Of a DNA stretch of 60,624 bases, positions 17,071 through 26,679 are shown one piece after another. The stretch's first letter is position 1, and each line of letters begins with the position of its first letter. Under the pieces are notes generated by a model that saw only the letters and a list, made by a program, of their open reading frames with translations, was not told the origin of the DNA and made no database searches. The position numbers and the translations under genes are program-made. The DNA is from Clostridia bacterium (GTDB taxonomy: Bacteria; Bacillota; Clostridia; Christensenellales; Borkfalkiaceae), in NCBI GenBank assembly GCA_017507005.1, contig JAFWBT010000013.1:1-60624 (forward strand), read 5' to 3'.

Positions 17071-19698
17071 ATGGCTAAAAAAGAAACCAGCCCGGAATTA
17101 ACCGAGGAATTTAAACAAACGCTAGCGATGACGAAAATGCTCGACATCGAGGTCGACGACGAGCTGAAACGTTCGTTTATCGCCTATGCAATGGCGGTAA
17201 ATAAATCGAGAGCAATCCCTGACGTGCGCGACGGTTTGAAACCCGTACACAGACGTATTCTGTATTCTATGCACGAAATGGGGCTTTACAACGATAAGGC
17301 AACGAGAAAGTGCGCCCGTATCGTCGGGGACTGTATGGGTAAATATCACCCCCACGGCGACAGCTCTGTGTACGACGCCCTCGTGCGTTTGGCGCAAGAC
17401 TTTACTATCAATTTCCCGCTCGTGTACGGCCACGGGAACTTCGGTTCGGTGGACGGCGACAGTGCGGCGGCTATGCGTTACACCGAAGCAAAGCTCACCA
17501 AGCTGGCGGCGGAAATGCTGAAAGACCTCGACAAGGAAACGGTCGATTTTATTCCAAACTTCGACGGCAGTGAAGAAGAACCTACCGTATTGCCCGCAAG
17601 ATATCCAAACCTGTTGGTAAACGGCGCGGACGGTATTGCCGTGGGTATGGCGACGAATATTCCTCCGCATAATTTGGCGGAAGTAATCGACGGTACAATC
17701 GCAATGATTGACAATCCCGATATCACGGTGGACGAGCTGATGGAATATATCCCCGCGCCCGACTTCCCTACGGGCGGCTTGATTATGGGCAGAAGCGGCA
17801 TCAAAAACGCTTACCGCACCGGTCAGGGGCGTATCGTTATTCGTTCCAAAGCGGAAATCGAGGAATACGGCACGGGTGGCAACACCCGTTCGCGTATCGT
17901 CGTAACGGAAATTCCCTATCAGGTGAACAAAGCGCAGTTGATTAAGACGATTGCGGATATGGTAAACGACAAGCGTATTGAAGGCATTTCGGATATTCGC
18001 GACGAATCGGGCAGAGACGGTATGCGTATCGTTATCGAGGTGAAGAAAGACGCGAACGCGCAGGTCGTTTTGAATACGCTGTATAAAAAGACGAAGCTGC
18101 AATCCTCGGACGGTATTATTCTGTTGGCGCTCGTGGAAAACGGCACCGAACCGAAAACGCTGAATTTGCGCGAAATTCTGTATTATTACCTTGAACATCA
18201 AAAGGAAGTCATCACCAGACGTACGAGATTTGATTTGGCAAAGACGGAAGAACGCGCGCACATTATCGCAGGGCTTGTGTTGGCGCTCGCGAACGTGGAC
18301 GAAGTGATTCGTATCATCAAGGCGTCGGCGGATAAGAACGAGGCTATCGTGGGCTTGACTTCGGCGTTCGAGCTGGACGAAAAGCAGGCGAACGCGATTT
18401 TGGAAATGCGTTTGCAGAGATTGACTTCGTTGGAAGTGGAAAAGCTGAAGGAAGAGCTGGATTCGTTGTTGAAAACGATTGCCGACCTCAAAGATATTTT
18501 GGCGAACGAATATCGCGTAATGGATATTATCCGCGCCGACCTCACCGAAATCAAGACGAAGTATCCTTCGCCGAGAAAATCGGAAATTTCCGTGGACTAC
18601 GGCAATATCGACGACGAGGATTTGATCGACCGCGAGGATATCGTTATCACCATCACGCACGGTGGGTATATCAAGCGTTTGCCTGTGGACGAATACAAGG
18701 CGCAGGGCAGAGGCGGCAAGGGTATCACCGCGCACAGACCGAAAGACGAAGACTACGTGGAAAAGATGTTCGTTTGCTGCACGCACGATCCTATCTTGCT
18801 GTTCTCGTCGCTGGGTAAGGTGTACTCGATTAAGGGCTATGAAATCCCCGAGGCAAACCGCACGGCGCGCGGCAGAGCTATCGTCAATATCGTACAGCTC
18901 GATCCCGGTGAAAAGATTGAAACGGTATTGCCCGTTTTGGAAAACGGCACGGGTTATCTCGTAATGGCTACCGAAAAGGGCTTGATTAAGAAGACGCACA
19001 CCGACGAATTTAAGCGTATTCCTAAAAACGGTAAGATTGCAATCAAATTGCAGGAAGAAGACCGCTTGATTGCCGTACGCTTTACGACGGGTGAGGACGA
19101 AGTGCTGATTGCTTCGCGTGGCGGTAAGTGTATCCGTTTTGCGGAAACGGACGTACGTCCTACGGGCAGAGGCACGCAGGGTGTCCGCGCGATTGCGCTG
19201 GGCAAAGACGATATCGTTGTGGATATGCTGATTATCGATCCCGCGTTCGATTTGTTCACGCTGACGTCGCTGGGCTATGGTAAGCGTTCGAAGATTGACG
19301 ATTATCGTTTGCAGAGCCGTGGCGGTAAGGGTATCAAGGCAGGCGTGTTCAACGAAAAGACGGGACATCTCGTCAACCTCAAGCCTGTCACCGACGAAAA
19401 CGATATTATGATTATCACGACGGGCGGCACGATTATCCGTATGCACGCAGACACGATTAGCTGTATCGGCAGAAGTACGCGCGGCGTACGCGTTATGAAC
19501 GTAAAGGGCAGTGAAGTGGCGACGGTGGACATCACCGAACGCGACGACGAGGCGGAAACGCAAGCGCCCGAGGAAACGGCGGCGGACCTTAGCCCCGAAG
19601 ATTTGGCAGAGGGCGTAGACGATACGGAAGAATTGGACGAAACGGTGGTTTTGGACGACGAACCCGTTGAGGAAACGGACGAAACCTCGGAAGACTAA
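17071..19698 (+). CDS. gyrA: DNA gyrase subunit A
   Basis: An 875-residue breakage-reunion subunit. The catalytic tyrosine is Tyr137 in AAAMRYTEAKL. The quinolone-determining region reads HPHGDSSVYDALVRLAQ, with Ser98 and Asp102 at the positions matching E. coli Ser83 and Asp87, i.e. the susceptible-type residues. The C-terminal beta-pinwheel repeats are visible (GGYIKRLPVDEY, GKVYSIKGYEIP, GLIKKTHTDEF, GKCIRFAETDVRPTGRGTQGVRAI, GTIIRMHADTISCIGRSTRGVRVM), including the GyrA-box-like QGRGGKG. The tail is acidic and about 50 residues long. Ribosome site: AAGGAGATAATC. It is expected to be expressed with gyrB, because no promoter is evident between them. Confidence 0.97.
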   Translation: MAKKETSPELTEEFKQTLAMTKMLDIEVDDELKRSFIAYAMAVNKSRAIPDVRDGLKPVHRRILYSMHEMGLYNDKATRKCARIVGDCMGKYHPHGDSSVYDALVRLAQDFTINFPLVYGHGNFGSVDGDSAAAMRYTEAKLTKLAAEMLKDLDKETVDFIPNFDGSEEEPTVLPARYPNLLVNGADGIAVGMATNIPPHNLAEVIDGTIAMIDNPDITVDELMEYIPAPDFPTGGLIMGRSGIKNAYRTGQGRIVIRSKAEIEEYGTGGNTRSRIVVTEIPYQVNKAQLIKTIADMVNDKRIEGISDIRDESGRDGMRIVIEVKKDANAQVVLNTLYKKTKLQSSDGIILLALVENGTEPKTLNLREILYYYLEHQKEVITRRTRFDLAKTEERAHIIAGLVLALANVDEVIRIIKASADKNEAIVGLTSAFELDEKQANAILEMRLQRLTSLEVEKLKEELDSLLKTIADLKDILANEYRVMDIIRADLTEIKTKYPSPRKSEISVDYGNIDDEDLIDREDIVITITHGGYIKRLPVDEYKAQGRGGKGITAHRPKDEDYVEKMFVCCTHDPILLFSSLGKVYSIKGYEIPEANRTARGRAIVNIVQLDPGEKIETVLPVLENGTGYLVMATEKGLIKKTHTDEFKRIPKNGKIAIKLQEEDRLIAVRFTTGEDEVLIASRGGKCIRFAETDVRPTGRGTQGVRAIALGKDDIVVDMLIIDPAFDLFTLTSLGYGKRSKIDDYRLQSRGGKGIKAGVFNEKTGHLVNLKPVTDENDIMIITTGGTIIRMHADTISCIGRSTRGVRVMNVKGSEVATVDITERDDEAETQAPEETAADLSPEDLAEGVDDTEELDETVVLDDEPVEETDETSED

Positions 19699-19710
19699 GT
19701 TGTATCATAA

Positions 19711-19748
19711 AAACCCGTTTACAAGCGTGGCTTGCAGACGGGTTTTTT
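19711..19748 (+). terminator. intrinsic terminator after gyrA
   Basis: AAACCCGT pairs with ACGGGTTT, an inner AGC/GCT extends the stem, and TTTTTT follows. Confidence 0.9.
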
Positions 19749-19816
19749 AGTGAAGTTTTTCGCCGTGAGCGAAAAGATGCGGTTGTTATTTTTATAGGGC
19801 GGCTGTGATTTATACG

Positions 19817-19853
19817 AGATTGCCGCGCTCGTTACACTCGCTCGCAATGACAA
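19817..19853. repeat. ATTGCGAG...CAATCT-type interspersed repeat
   Basis: GAGATTGCCGCGC...GCTCGCAATGACA is the reverse complement of a CATTGCGAG...CAATCTC element. A second copy lies at 48930-48963. Short repeats with these ends occur in many bacterial genomes. Confidence 0.55.
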
Positions 19854-19905
19854 AAAAGGCACATTTTTTGAGTGGTGTAATGACGGTCAAATTTTCAAAA
19901 TGGAC

Positions 19906-19923
19906 GGGGCAGGTACGCGTTGA
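19906..19923 (+). repeat. dispersed motif, one mismatch
   Basis: GGGGCAGGTACGCGTTGA, preceded by CAAAATGGAC (as at 12041 and 57686) and followed by ACG. It lies just before the hairpin at 19929. Confidence 0.8.
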
Positions 19924-19928
19924 ACGAA

Positions 19929-19957
19929 AAAACACGGCTAAAATAGCCGTGTTTTTT
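19929..19957 (-). terminator. bidirectional terminator of the P-type ATPase gene
   Basis: AAAACACGGCTA / TAGCCGTGTTTT with a three-base loop and T-runs on both strands, 17 bases beyond the ATPase stop. Confidence 0.88.
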
Positions 19958-19973
19958 ATAACGTTGTTTTTTA

Positions 19974-22559
19974 TCACTCGTCAACGGGATTCATCATATC
20001 AAAGAACCGTATCAAGAAACCCGAAACGGGGAAGCTTGCTTGCACGATAATAATGATGAGCAATAGCTGTGACAAGATGAGCTTGATATCGCTCCAACCC
20101 GTAAATACGATATCGCCAAGATAGGGCACGGAAATTACGAGAATACACAGCGACGTGACGAATACGAACAAGATAACGCGCACGACGTTGAAAGGCTGAC
20201 AAATACGATACAGCATAACCAGCCCCGTGAACGTGAGCGCAATCATCATCAGCGCGTTATACGCAGGCGTATCCGCGCCGTTTGCGTCGACAAACCCGAA
20301 ATCGTCGGCAAGGGAGGTTTTGTGTACGACGTATAGCGTCATAATCCCCACAGCCATCGTCAATGCGCCGGGTATGGCGCGGCTGAGGACGTAGGGGATA
20401 AATTTGCCCTTGACGCGGTTGGTATTCGGCTGCAAGGACAGCACGAACGAGGGGATTGCACTGACGAACATTTCAAACATCATCATATTGTTCGTTTTGA
20501 AGAAATATTCGCTGCCCAAAAGAATACAAACGGTGGAAAGGATTAGCGTCAGCAGCGATTTCATAATATACAGCGCGGACGAATCCTTGATGTTGTTGAT
20601 AACTCGTCTGCCTTCGTTTACAATCTTGGGCATAGACGAGAAATTGTTGTCTTGCAAAACGAGGTTGGACACGTTACGCGCCGCCTCGCTGCCCGAGGCT
20701 ACGGATACGGCGCAGTCTGCCTCTTTCATAGCGAGGATATCGTTGACACCGTCGCCTGTCATGGCTACCGTGTTGCCCGCTTTTTTAATCGAGCGGATAA
20801 GAATAGCCTTTTGTTCGGGGGTTACGCGCCCAAACACCGTGTACTGATTTGCCGCGTTTTCCACTTCTATCCTCGACAAACCTTCCAAGGAAATGAATTG
20901 CGAGGCGTTTTTAATGCCCGCTCGGCGTGCCACTTCGGATACGGTGACGGGGTTGTCGCCCGAGATAACTTTTACTTCTACTTCGTTTTCTCTAAACCAT
21001 TTAATCGTTTCGATAGCGTCGGGACGGATATTGTCCGCCAACGTGACGATAGCGATTGCCTTTGCGCCCGAGGGGACTTTGTCGCCCTGAATTTGACCTG
21101 TCGCGTGGGCTATCACTAGCACTCGAAGCCCCATTTGCGCGTACTGTTTTACGATTTTGTCGATACGCACGGGCATGGGTTTTAACACGAATTCGGGCGC
21201 GCCCATTATAAACGTACCTTCGCTCTCAAAAGTGACGGCGGAGAGCTTTCTTGCCGACGAGAAGGGGAGCGTTTTGATGGGCTGTAACACCGTGGAGTGT
21301 CCAAAACGTTCGTAGAGCGCGATGGACGTTTGGTTGTTGTCGCTAAGGGAGGAGAGCATCGAGCCGATAATGTCTTCCACGGGGTATTCCGTGGGGTTGT
21401 TCAACAGGATACAGTCGCTCACTTTCATTCTGCCGTCGGTGATCGTGCCCGTTTTATCGAGGCAGAGTACGTTGACGCGCGCCAGCATTTCCAAGGAGTA
21501 CATATCTTGCACCAAGGTGTTGTATTTCGCCATACGCACCATACCGACGGAGAGCGCCACCGTGGTGAGAAGGATAAGCCCCGACGGGATCATACCGATA
21601 ATAACGGACACCGTTTTTTCAATCGTTTCGTTGAGGTCGCCTGCTAATAATTTATCCCACATATTGCCTGCGCCTGCGCCCAAATTTTTATAGTTGGTGA
21701 GGAACATCAGTATGGCAATGGGCACGATAAGAATACCGATTACCTTGATGAACAGGCTGATGGAGTTCATAATTTCGGAGTTCGGGCGTTTGTATTTTTT
21801 CGCTCTTGCGGTGAGTTTGCTTATATACGTTGCCGCGCCGATTTTATCTACGCGCACCGCGATACGGCCGCTGGCGATAAACGAGCCTGCATATAAAAGG
21901 TCGCCGTCCTCTTTTTTGATGGGTACGGATTCACCTGTGAGCAGGGATTCGTTGACTTCCGCCGTGCCTTCCACCGCAACGCAGTCGGCAGGGACTTGTT
22001 GACCTGCGGACAGCAGTACGATATCGTCGAGAACGATTTGGTCGACGGGAATTTCTTGCCGTCTGCCGTCGCGCACGACGTTCGCTATCGGGGAAGAAAG
22101 GATAGACAGCTTTTCAATCTTTAACTTCGCGCGGATTTCCTGCACGATACCGATGGCGATATTGCAAAGGAAGATAGGCACGAATAAAAACTGCGTGGGC
22201 GCGGCTTGCGCAATGAGCAGGGCGAGCGCGGCGATAAGACAGAGCAGGTTGAAGAACGTGCAGATATTACCGATAAAAATACTGCGATAGGTTTTCGAGT
22301 ATTTCGGCGCGCTGACGTTGACGTAGCCCTTTTCCATACGCTCGGTTACTTGTTTGGTGGACAAGCCCTCGTTGGCGCGCGCGTTCAGCCGTTTTAGATT
22401 GGGCAGTGGCGCAGGCGGCTCGTCCAGTTTTTCTTTTTTAGAGAACAGCGAGGCGATAATGCCTTTTTGTTCTTCTTCCTCGGGGAGCGCTTCTTCCGAA
22501 AGCTGCATAAATTCCGTTTCGGGAAGCGCGGAGGAGGGTTTCTTTTCTTTTTGATCCAT
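19974..22559 (-). CDS. P-type cation ATPase, CtpE-like
   Basis: An 861-residue ion pump. An unusual acidic, low-complexity N-terminal extension (~70 residues) precedes the usual start (GLSTKQVTERMEKGYVN). Motifs in order: TGES actuator loop (NESLLTGESVPI), the TM4 segment IPSGLILLTTVALSVGMVRMAK, the phosphorylation site CLDKTGTITDGRM, the nucleotide domain (GAPEFVLK) and the hinge MTGDGVNDILAMKEADCAVSV, then further C-terminal helices. The TM4 sequence and the LVQD..SLEMLARV block resemble mycobacterial CtpE, a calcium-linked pump, more than PMCA or Mg ATPases. Substrate assignment is an inference. It is monocistronic, with its own promoter and terminator. Confidence 0.92.
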   Translation of the reverse strand: MDQKEKKPSSALPETEFMQLSEEALPEEEEQKGIIASLFSKKEKLDEPPAPLPNLKRLNARANEGLSTKQVTERMEKGYVNVSAPKYSKTYRSIFIGNICTFFNLLCLIAALALLIAQAAPTQFLFVPIFLCNIAIGIVQEIRAKLKIEKLSILSSPIANVVRDGRRQEIPVDQIVLDDIVLLSAGQQVPADCVAVEGTAEVNESLLTGESVPIKKEDGDLLYAGSFIASGRIAVRVDKIGAATYISKLTARAKKYKRPNSEIMNSISLFIKVIGILIVPIAILMFLTNYKNLGAGAGNMWDKLLAGDLNETIEKTVSVIIGMIPSGLILLTTVALSVGMVRMAKYNTLVQDMYSLEMLARVNVLCLDKTGTITDGRMKVSDCILLNNPTEYPVEDIIGSMLSSLSDNNQTSIALYERFGHSTVLQPIKTLPFSSARKLSAVTFESEGTFIMGAPEFVLKPMPVRIDKIVKQYAQMGLRVLVIAHATGQIQGDKVPSGAKAIAIVTLADNIRPDAIETIKWFRENEVEVKVISGDNPVTVSEVARRAGIKNASQFISLEGLSRIEVENAANQYTVFGRVTPEQKAILIRSIKKAGNTVAMTGDGVNDILAMKEADCAVSVASGSEAARNVSNLVLQDNNFSSMPKIVNEGRRVINNIKDSSALYIMKSLLTLILSTVCILLGSEYFFKTNNMMMFEMFVSAIPSFVLSLQPNTNRVKGKFIPYVLSRAIPGALTMAVGIMTLYVVHKTSLADDFGFVDANGADTPAYNALMMIALTFTGLVMLYRICQPFNVVRVILFVFVTSLCILVISVPYLGDIVFTGWSDIKLILSQLLLIIIIVQASFPVSGFLIRFFDMMNPVDE

Positions 22560-22597
22560 AACGTTTTTTTACTCCGTAAAAAAATTTTGGTGTTTTC

Positions 22598-22626
22598 ATT
22601 ATAGCACACGAGGCGAGGAAATACAA
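22598..22626 (-). promoter_or_regulatory. promoter of the P-type ATPase gene
   Basis: Minus strand TTGTAT (22626-22621), 17-nt spacer, TATAAT (22603-22598). Confidence 0.8.
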
Positions 22627-22676
22627 GTTTTTTGCGGAAATTTTATAAGAAAATGGCGTGGAGAGTTTTTATTTAA

Positions 22677-22705
22677 TTGCTTTTGTGTGGGAAAAGTTGT
22701 ATAAT
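22677..22705 (+). promoter_or_regulatory. serS promoter
   Basis: TTGCTT (22677-22682), 17-nt spacer, TATAAT (22700-22705). Only 48 bases separate it from the start codon, which leaves no room for a T-box. Confidence 0.83.
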
Positions 22706-22753
22706 AGGGAAAACAAAGAAAACAGCAGACAAAAAACATGGAGGCTATTTACC

Positions 22754-24043
22754 ATGATCGATATCAATTTAATCCGTACGAATCCAGAGCTTGTAAAAGA
22801 GAATATCCGTAAAAAGTTTCAAGACCACAAGCTGCCGCTCGTGGACGAAGCGCTGGAATTAGACGCAAAACGCCGCGCGCTGATTGCAGAGGGCGACGCG
22901 TTGCGTTCGGCTCGTAACACCCTTTCCAAGCAGGTAGGTATGCTGATGAAAGAGGGTAAAAAGGACGAAGCGGAAGCGGTGAAGGCGCAGGTGAAGGCTG
23001 ACGCCGACCGTTTGCTTGCCATTGAAAAAGAGAGCGAGGACGTTGAGGCGGCGCTGAAAAAAGCTATGATGGCGATTCCTAACATTATCGCTGACGACGT
23101 GCCTATCGGCAAGAACGACGAGGAGAACGTGGAATTGCAGCGTTTTGGCGAAGCGACCGTTCCTGAATTTGAAGTGCCGTATCATTTGGATATTTTGGAA
23201 AAGCTCGACGGGATTGACGTGGATTCCGCGCGCCGTACCTCGGGACAGGGCTTCTACTATCTCACGGGCGACATCGCGCGTTTGCATTCCGCCGTACTCA
23301 CGTATGCTCGTGATTTCATGATTGACAAAGGCTTTACGTACGTAATTCCGCCGTATATGATTCACGGCGACGTCGTTTCGGGCGTAATGAGCTTTGACGA
23401 AATGGAAAATATGATGTATAAAATCGAGGGCGAGGACTTGTATTTGATTGGTACGAGCGAACATTCTATGATCGGCCGCTTTATGGGGCAGATTATCGAC
23501 GGCAAAAAGCTGCCTTTGACGCTCACCAGCTATTCCCCTTGTTTCCGTAAGGAAAAGGGCGCGCACGGTATTGAAGAACGCGGTATTTATCGTATTCACC
23601 AGTTTGAAAAGCAGGAAATGATTGTCGTTTGCAAGCCCGAAGAAAGCAACGAGTGGTATGAAAAGCTGTGGAGCTATACCGTGGAATTATTCCGTTCGAT
23701 GGATATTCCCGTAAGACAGCTGGGCTGCTGCTCGGGCGACCTTGCCGACCTTAAATATAAGAGCTGTGACGTAGAGGCGTGGAGCCCTCGTCAGAAGAAA
23801 TATTTTGAAGTTGGCTCGTGCTCGAACTTGACGGACGCGCAGGCGCGCCGCTTGTCTATCCGTTATAAGGACGACGACGGCAAAACCAAGCTCGCGCACA
23901 CCTTGAACAACACCGTTGTTGCGCCCCCTCGTATGCTGATTGCGTTCATTGAAAACCATTTGCAGGCGGACGGCAGCGTGACGATTCCTGCGGTGTTGCA
24001 GCCGTATATGGGCGGTAAGAGGGTAATCACGCCGAAAAACTAA
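22754..24043 (+). CDS. serS: seryl-tRNA synthetase
   Basis: A 429-residue class II synthetase that charges tRNA-Ser. An N-terminal antiparallel coiled coil (~residues 28-100, rich in Ala/Glu/Lys) binds the tRNA long arm. The catalytic core shows RTSGQGFYYLTGD (motif 1 region), LIGTSEHSM (TxE loop), the motif 2 segment CFRKEKGAHGIEERGIYRIHQFEKQEM and a motif 3 region ending in NNTVVAPPRMLIAFIENH. The start at 22754 follows TGGAGG; the longer frame from 22658 includes the promoter. The length is typical (~425). It is monocistronic, with a terminator at 24176. Confidence 0.97.
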   Translation: MIDINLIRTNPELVKENIRKKFQDHKLPLVDEALELDAKRRALIAEGDALRSARNTLSKQVGMLMKEGKKDEAEAVKAQVKADADRLLAIEKESEDVEAALKKAMMAIPNIIADDVPIGKNDEENVELQRFGEATVPEFEVPYHLDILEKLDGIDVDSARRTSGQGFYYLTGDIARLHSAVLTYARDFMIDKGFTYVIPPYMIHGDVVSGVMSFDEMENMMYKIEGEDLYLIGTSEHSMIGRFMGQIIDGKKLPLTLTSYSPCFRKEKGAHGIEERGIYRIHQFEKQEMIVVCKPEESNEWYEKLWSYTVELFRSMDIPVRQLGCCSGDLADLKYKSCDVEAWSPRQKKYFEVGSCSNLTDAQARRLSIRYKDDDGKTKLAHTLNNTVVAPPRMLIAFIENHLQADGSVTIPAVLQPYMGGKRVITPKN

Positions 24044-24140
24044 GCGTATCAAGGCGTAAAAGACGCATATAAAACGTCTGTGTAACCGCGCGGATAAAAA
24101 TGCGGCGTGCGAACGACATTGAGTATGTGTAAAAAGCGAA

Positions 24141-24165
24141 ACGGGCATACCGTGTACGCGATGAA
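24141..24165 (+). repeat. dispersed motif, diverged variant
   Basis: ACGGGCATACCGTGTACGCGATGAA resembles the form at 40011 (GGGCATACCAGGTACGCGTTGA). It lies between serS and its terminator. Confidence 0.45.
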
Positions 24166-24175
24166 CTGAAAAATA

Positions 24176-24210
24176 TTCCCCTAAGGAAGTTGCCTTGGGG
24201 GAAGTTTTTA
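24176..24210 (+). terminator. intrinsic terminator after serS
   Basis: An 11-bp stem TTCCCCTAAGG / CCTTGGGGGAA with a 6-nt loop, then GTTTTTA. Confidence 0.85.
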
Positions 24211-24268
24211 TGTCGTGAGAGGATTGGAAAATATCGCCAAGACGATAGGCAAAAAAAGGAAAAAAGCC

Positions 24269-24297
24269 TTGCCTTTTAGTAGGGGATATGCTATAAT
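24269..24297 (+). promoter_or_regulatory. promoter of the exonuclease-rsmF operon
   Basis: TTGCCT (24269-24274), 17-nt spacer, TATAAT (24292-24297), 32 bases before the ATG at 24330. Confidence 0.82.
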
Positions 24298-24329
24298 AAA
24301 TAGGTAAAATAAGAAGGACAACGAAAGAA

Positions 24330-25292
24330 ATGAAATATCTGTTTTTCGATATAGAGTGTTCGGTGGTATCGAAGAACGCGGCGAAGATATGCGCGTTCGG
24401 GTATTGCCTGACCGACGAACAATTTCATATTTTGGAAAAGGAAGATATTCTCATCAATCCGCAGGGCAGCTTTCACCTTACCGACCGCAAAGGTACACAA
24501 GGGCTGGTGTTGCCCTATAAATACGCCGATTTTAAGAAATATCCCACTTTCGTGGAGAAGGCGGACAAGATATACGGGTTGCTGCAAGATAGCGATACGC
24601 TCGTGATTGGCCACGCGACGATGAACGACGTGAAATATCTCAATTTGGAGAGTAAACGCTTTGCCCTGCCCTCGTTTTCGTTCGCTTTTGCGGACACGCA
24701 GTTTTTATATATGAACCGCATTGGAGAGTTTTCTAGGCAATTTGGCTTGGGCGCGATTGCGGAGGAGTTGGGCGTGGAGTTCGTGGCGCACCGCGCGGTG
24801 GACGACGCGTACGCGACGATGAAAACGGCGGAGGCGATGTGCAAGGCGGAGGGCGGCGCGACGTTGCCACAGCTCATTGAAAAATACGAGATTACGTTGG
24901 GGCGTATTGAAAATTACGAAATAGAACAAACGACCTCGACGGCGTACGTTGCCTATAAAAAGGAACAAGAACGCAAAAAGGAAGAACGCGAAAAGCGGAA
25001 GGTGGAATTCCATAATTTTGCCGATAAAGCCAAGCGGAAACGCGCAAAAGAGGGGCTGTTGAAAGGCAAAACCATTTGTTTTTCGCACCCTGTCGAGCAG
25101 GAAACGGAGCGGGCAAAACGGCTGCTCTTGGCGGCGTTTGGCGAGGGCGCCTACCTCACCTATCGCGCGGAGGAGTGCGACGTGTACGTTTGCTTGGAGG
25201 GAGAGAGCGGTCCGCGTTTGAAATCGGCACAAAATCGGGCGCGTATTTTGACGACGGAAGAATTTTCTGCGTATTTGGGTATTGAGGACTAA
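24330..25292 (+). CDS. DnaQ-like 3'-5' exonuclease with C-terminal BRCT-like domain
   Basis: A 320-residue protein. Residues 1-~180 are a DEDD exonuclease fold: exo I in FFDIEC (Asp7, Glu9), exo II around IGHATMNDVKYL, and exo III in FVAHRAVDDAYAT (DEDDh type). A Lys/Glu/Arg-rich helix of ~60 residues follows. Residues ~245-320 (GKTICFSHPVEQETERAKRLLLAAFGEGAYL...ILTTEEFSAYLG) look like a BRCT domain. This resembles the exonuclease-BRCT arrangement of epsilon-like proteins in Firmicutes and suggests a DNA repair or proofreading role. It is followed 24 bases later by rsmF in the same operon. Substrate (DNA or RNA) is not certain. Confidence 0.82.
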   Translation: MKYLFFDIECSVVSKNAAKICAFGYCLTDEQFHILEKEDILINPQGSFHLTDRKGTQGLVLPYKYADFKKYPTFVEKADKIYGLLQDSDTLVIGHATMNDVKYLNLESKRFALPSFSFAFADTQFLYMNRIGEFSRQFGLGAIAEELGVEFVAHRAVDDAYATMKTAEAMCKAEGGATLPQLIEKYEITLGRIENYEIEQTTSTAYVAYKKEQERKKEEREKRKVEFHNFADKAKRKRAKEGLLKGKTICFSHPVEQETERAKRLLLAAFGEGAYLTYRAEECDVYVCLEGESGPRLKSAQNRARILTTEEFSAYLGIED

Positions 25293-25316
25293 ATTTTAGC
25301 GCAAAAGGAGATCGCA

Positions 25317-26624
25317 ATGACGAATTTGCCTGCGGCGTTTATAGAAAAAATGAAAAAACAGCTTCCTGAAAACGAGTGGGAGGCTTTTTTTGCCGTATAT
25401 GAAAAAAAGCCCTTTAAGGGGGTGCGAATTAACCCGTTGAAGGGGGGCAGGTATGCGTTGAGCGCGTTATTGCCCTTTTTAGGCGAACGTGTTGTGTGGG
25501 AAGAAAACGGGTATTATACGGCGGAAGAAAAGCTCGGTTCGTCGCCGTTCCACGCGGCAGGGCTGTTCTATTCGCAAGAGCCGTCGGCAATGTGCGCCGC
25601 GCCATTATTAGAGGCGAAAGAGGGGGAGAGGATACTCGACCTTTGCTCTGCGCCCGGGGGCAAGGGCACACAGCTGGCTTGTCAAATGAACGGCAAGGGC
25701 ATAATCGTCTTGAACGAGCCGGTGTTTGCGCGCGCGAAGATATTGTCGCAAAACGTAGAGCGTTTGGGGATAAAGAACGCCGTGGTGACGAGTGAGTTGC
25801 CCGAAGCGTTGTCGGCGCGCTTTGGCGGATATTTTGATAAAATCCTCGTGGATGCGCCCTGCTCGGGCGAGGGTATGTTCCGTAAAAATGCCGAGGAGGC
25901 TTTGACGGAGTGGAGTGAAGAAAACGTGGCGCTGTGCGCCGAACGGCAGAAATATATACTGCACGAAGCGACGAAAATGTTGCGTGTGGGCGGCAGGCTG
26001 GTGTATTCCACCTGCACCTTTGCGGAGGAGGAAGACGAGGGGCAGGTATGCGATTACCTTAAAAATCATCCGCAAATGCGCCTGATAAAGCAGGAAAAAT
26101 TGTATCCGCATAAGGTGGACGGCGAGGGGCATTTTGCGGCGCTGTTTGAAAAGGTGGAGCGAGATAGCGAGTGGGATACGCGGCTGAAAGAGATAAAGCC
26201 GTGGTGCAGCCGTGACGCGGAAAAGGCGTATCGGGATTTTGAAAAAACCGTATTCAAGGAGAAGTTTGCCTATCGTTTGCACGAGGTAAACGGTATGCTG
26301 TACGAATTACCGCGTGAGGTATTCGATTGGAAAGGCGTGCAGGTACTGCGTGTGGGCGTGCGGCTTGGCGAAGTGAAAAACGGCAGATTGGAGCCGTCCC
26401 ATTCTTTGGCATTGTGCGCGCGAAAGGAAGATTGTGTGAACGTTGTCGATCTTACGACAGAGGACGCGCGGTTGGAAAAATATTTGCGCGGCGAGGTGAT
26501 AGAGGACGCGACGGTGAGGAACGGTTGGTGCGTTGTTTGCGTACACGGGTACCCCGTAGGCTGGGGAAAAGCGGTAAACGGCGTGGTGAAAAATCATCTG
26601 CCTAAGGGTTTAAGAAAGAATTAA
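25317..26624 (+). CDS. rsmF: 16S rRNA m5C methyltransferase, RsmF/NOL1-NOP2-Sun family
   Basis: A 435-residue SAM-dependent methyltransferase for cytosine-5 of rRNA. The motif I loop is ILDLCSAPGGKGTQLA, motif IV is VDAPCSGEGMFRK and motif VI is LVYSTCTFAEEEDE, giving the two conserved cysteines of this family (catalytic in TCT, release in APC). After ~residue 290 comes the RsmF-type C-terminal region with a PUA-like end (HGYPVGWGKAVNGVVKNHLPKGLR). Two copies of the dispersed motif lie in frame: an exact one at 25444-25461 (encoding GRYAL) and a partial one at 26038-26051 (encoding GQVCDY). Neither lengthens the protein visibly. Ribosome site: AAGGAGATC. Confidence 0.94.
   Translation: MTNLPAAFIEKMKKQLPENEWEAFFAVYEKKPFKGVRINPLKGGRYALSALLPFLGERVVWEENGYYTAEEKLGSSPFHAAGLFYSQEPSAMCAAPLLEAKEGERILDLCSAPGGKGTQLACQMNGKGIIVLNEPVFARAKILSQNVERLGIKNAVVTSELPEALSARFGGYFDKILVDAPCSGEGMFRKNAEEALTEWSEENVALCAERQKYILHEATKMLRVGGRLVYSTCTFAEEEDEGQVCDYLKNHPQMRLIKQEKLYPHKVDGEGHFAALFEKVERDSEWDTRLKEIKPWCSRDAEKAYRDFEKTVFKEKFAYRLHEVNGMLYELPREVFDWKGVQVLRVGVRLGEVKNGRLEPSHSLALCARKEDCVNVVDLTTEDARLEKYLRGEVIEDATVRNGWCVVCVHGYPVGWGKAVNGVVKNHLPKGLRKN
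25444..25461 (+). repeat. dispersed motif, exact copy inside rsmF
   Basis: An exact GGGGCAGGTATGCGTTGA within the coding frame, encoding Gly-Arg-Tyr-Ala-Leu. Confidence 0.85.
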
Positions 26625-26643
26625 AAAGCAAAATAAAAGGAAC

Positions 26644-26679
26644 AAAACGGCGGAGCTAGTGACAGCCTCGCCGTTTTTT
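26644..26679 (+). terminator. intrinsic terminator after rsmF
   Basis: AAAACGGCG and CGCCGTTTTTT flank a GC-containing loop, followed by a T-run. Confidence 0.8.

Noticed and set aside
17122-19563. 813-codon open frame antisense to gyrA
   Set aside because: It is a shadow of GC-biased codons in gyrA: no ribosome site, no recognisable protein, and highly His/Arg-rich translation typical of antisense frames.
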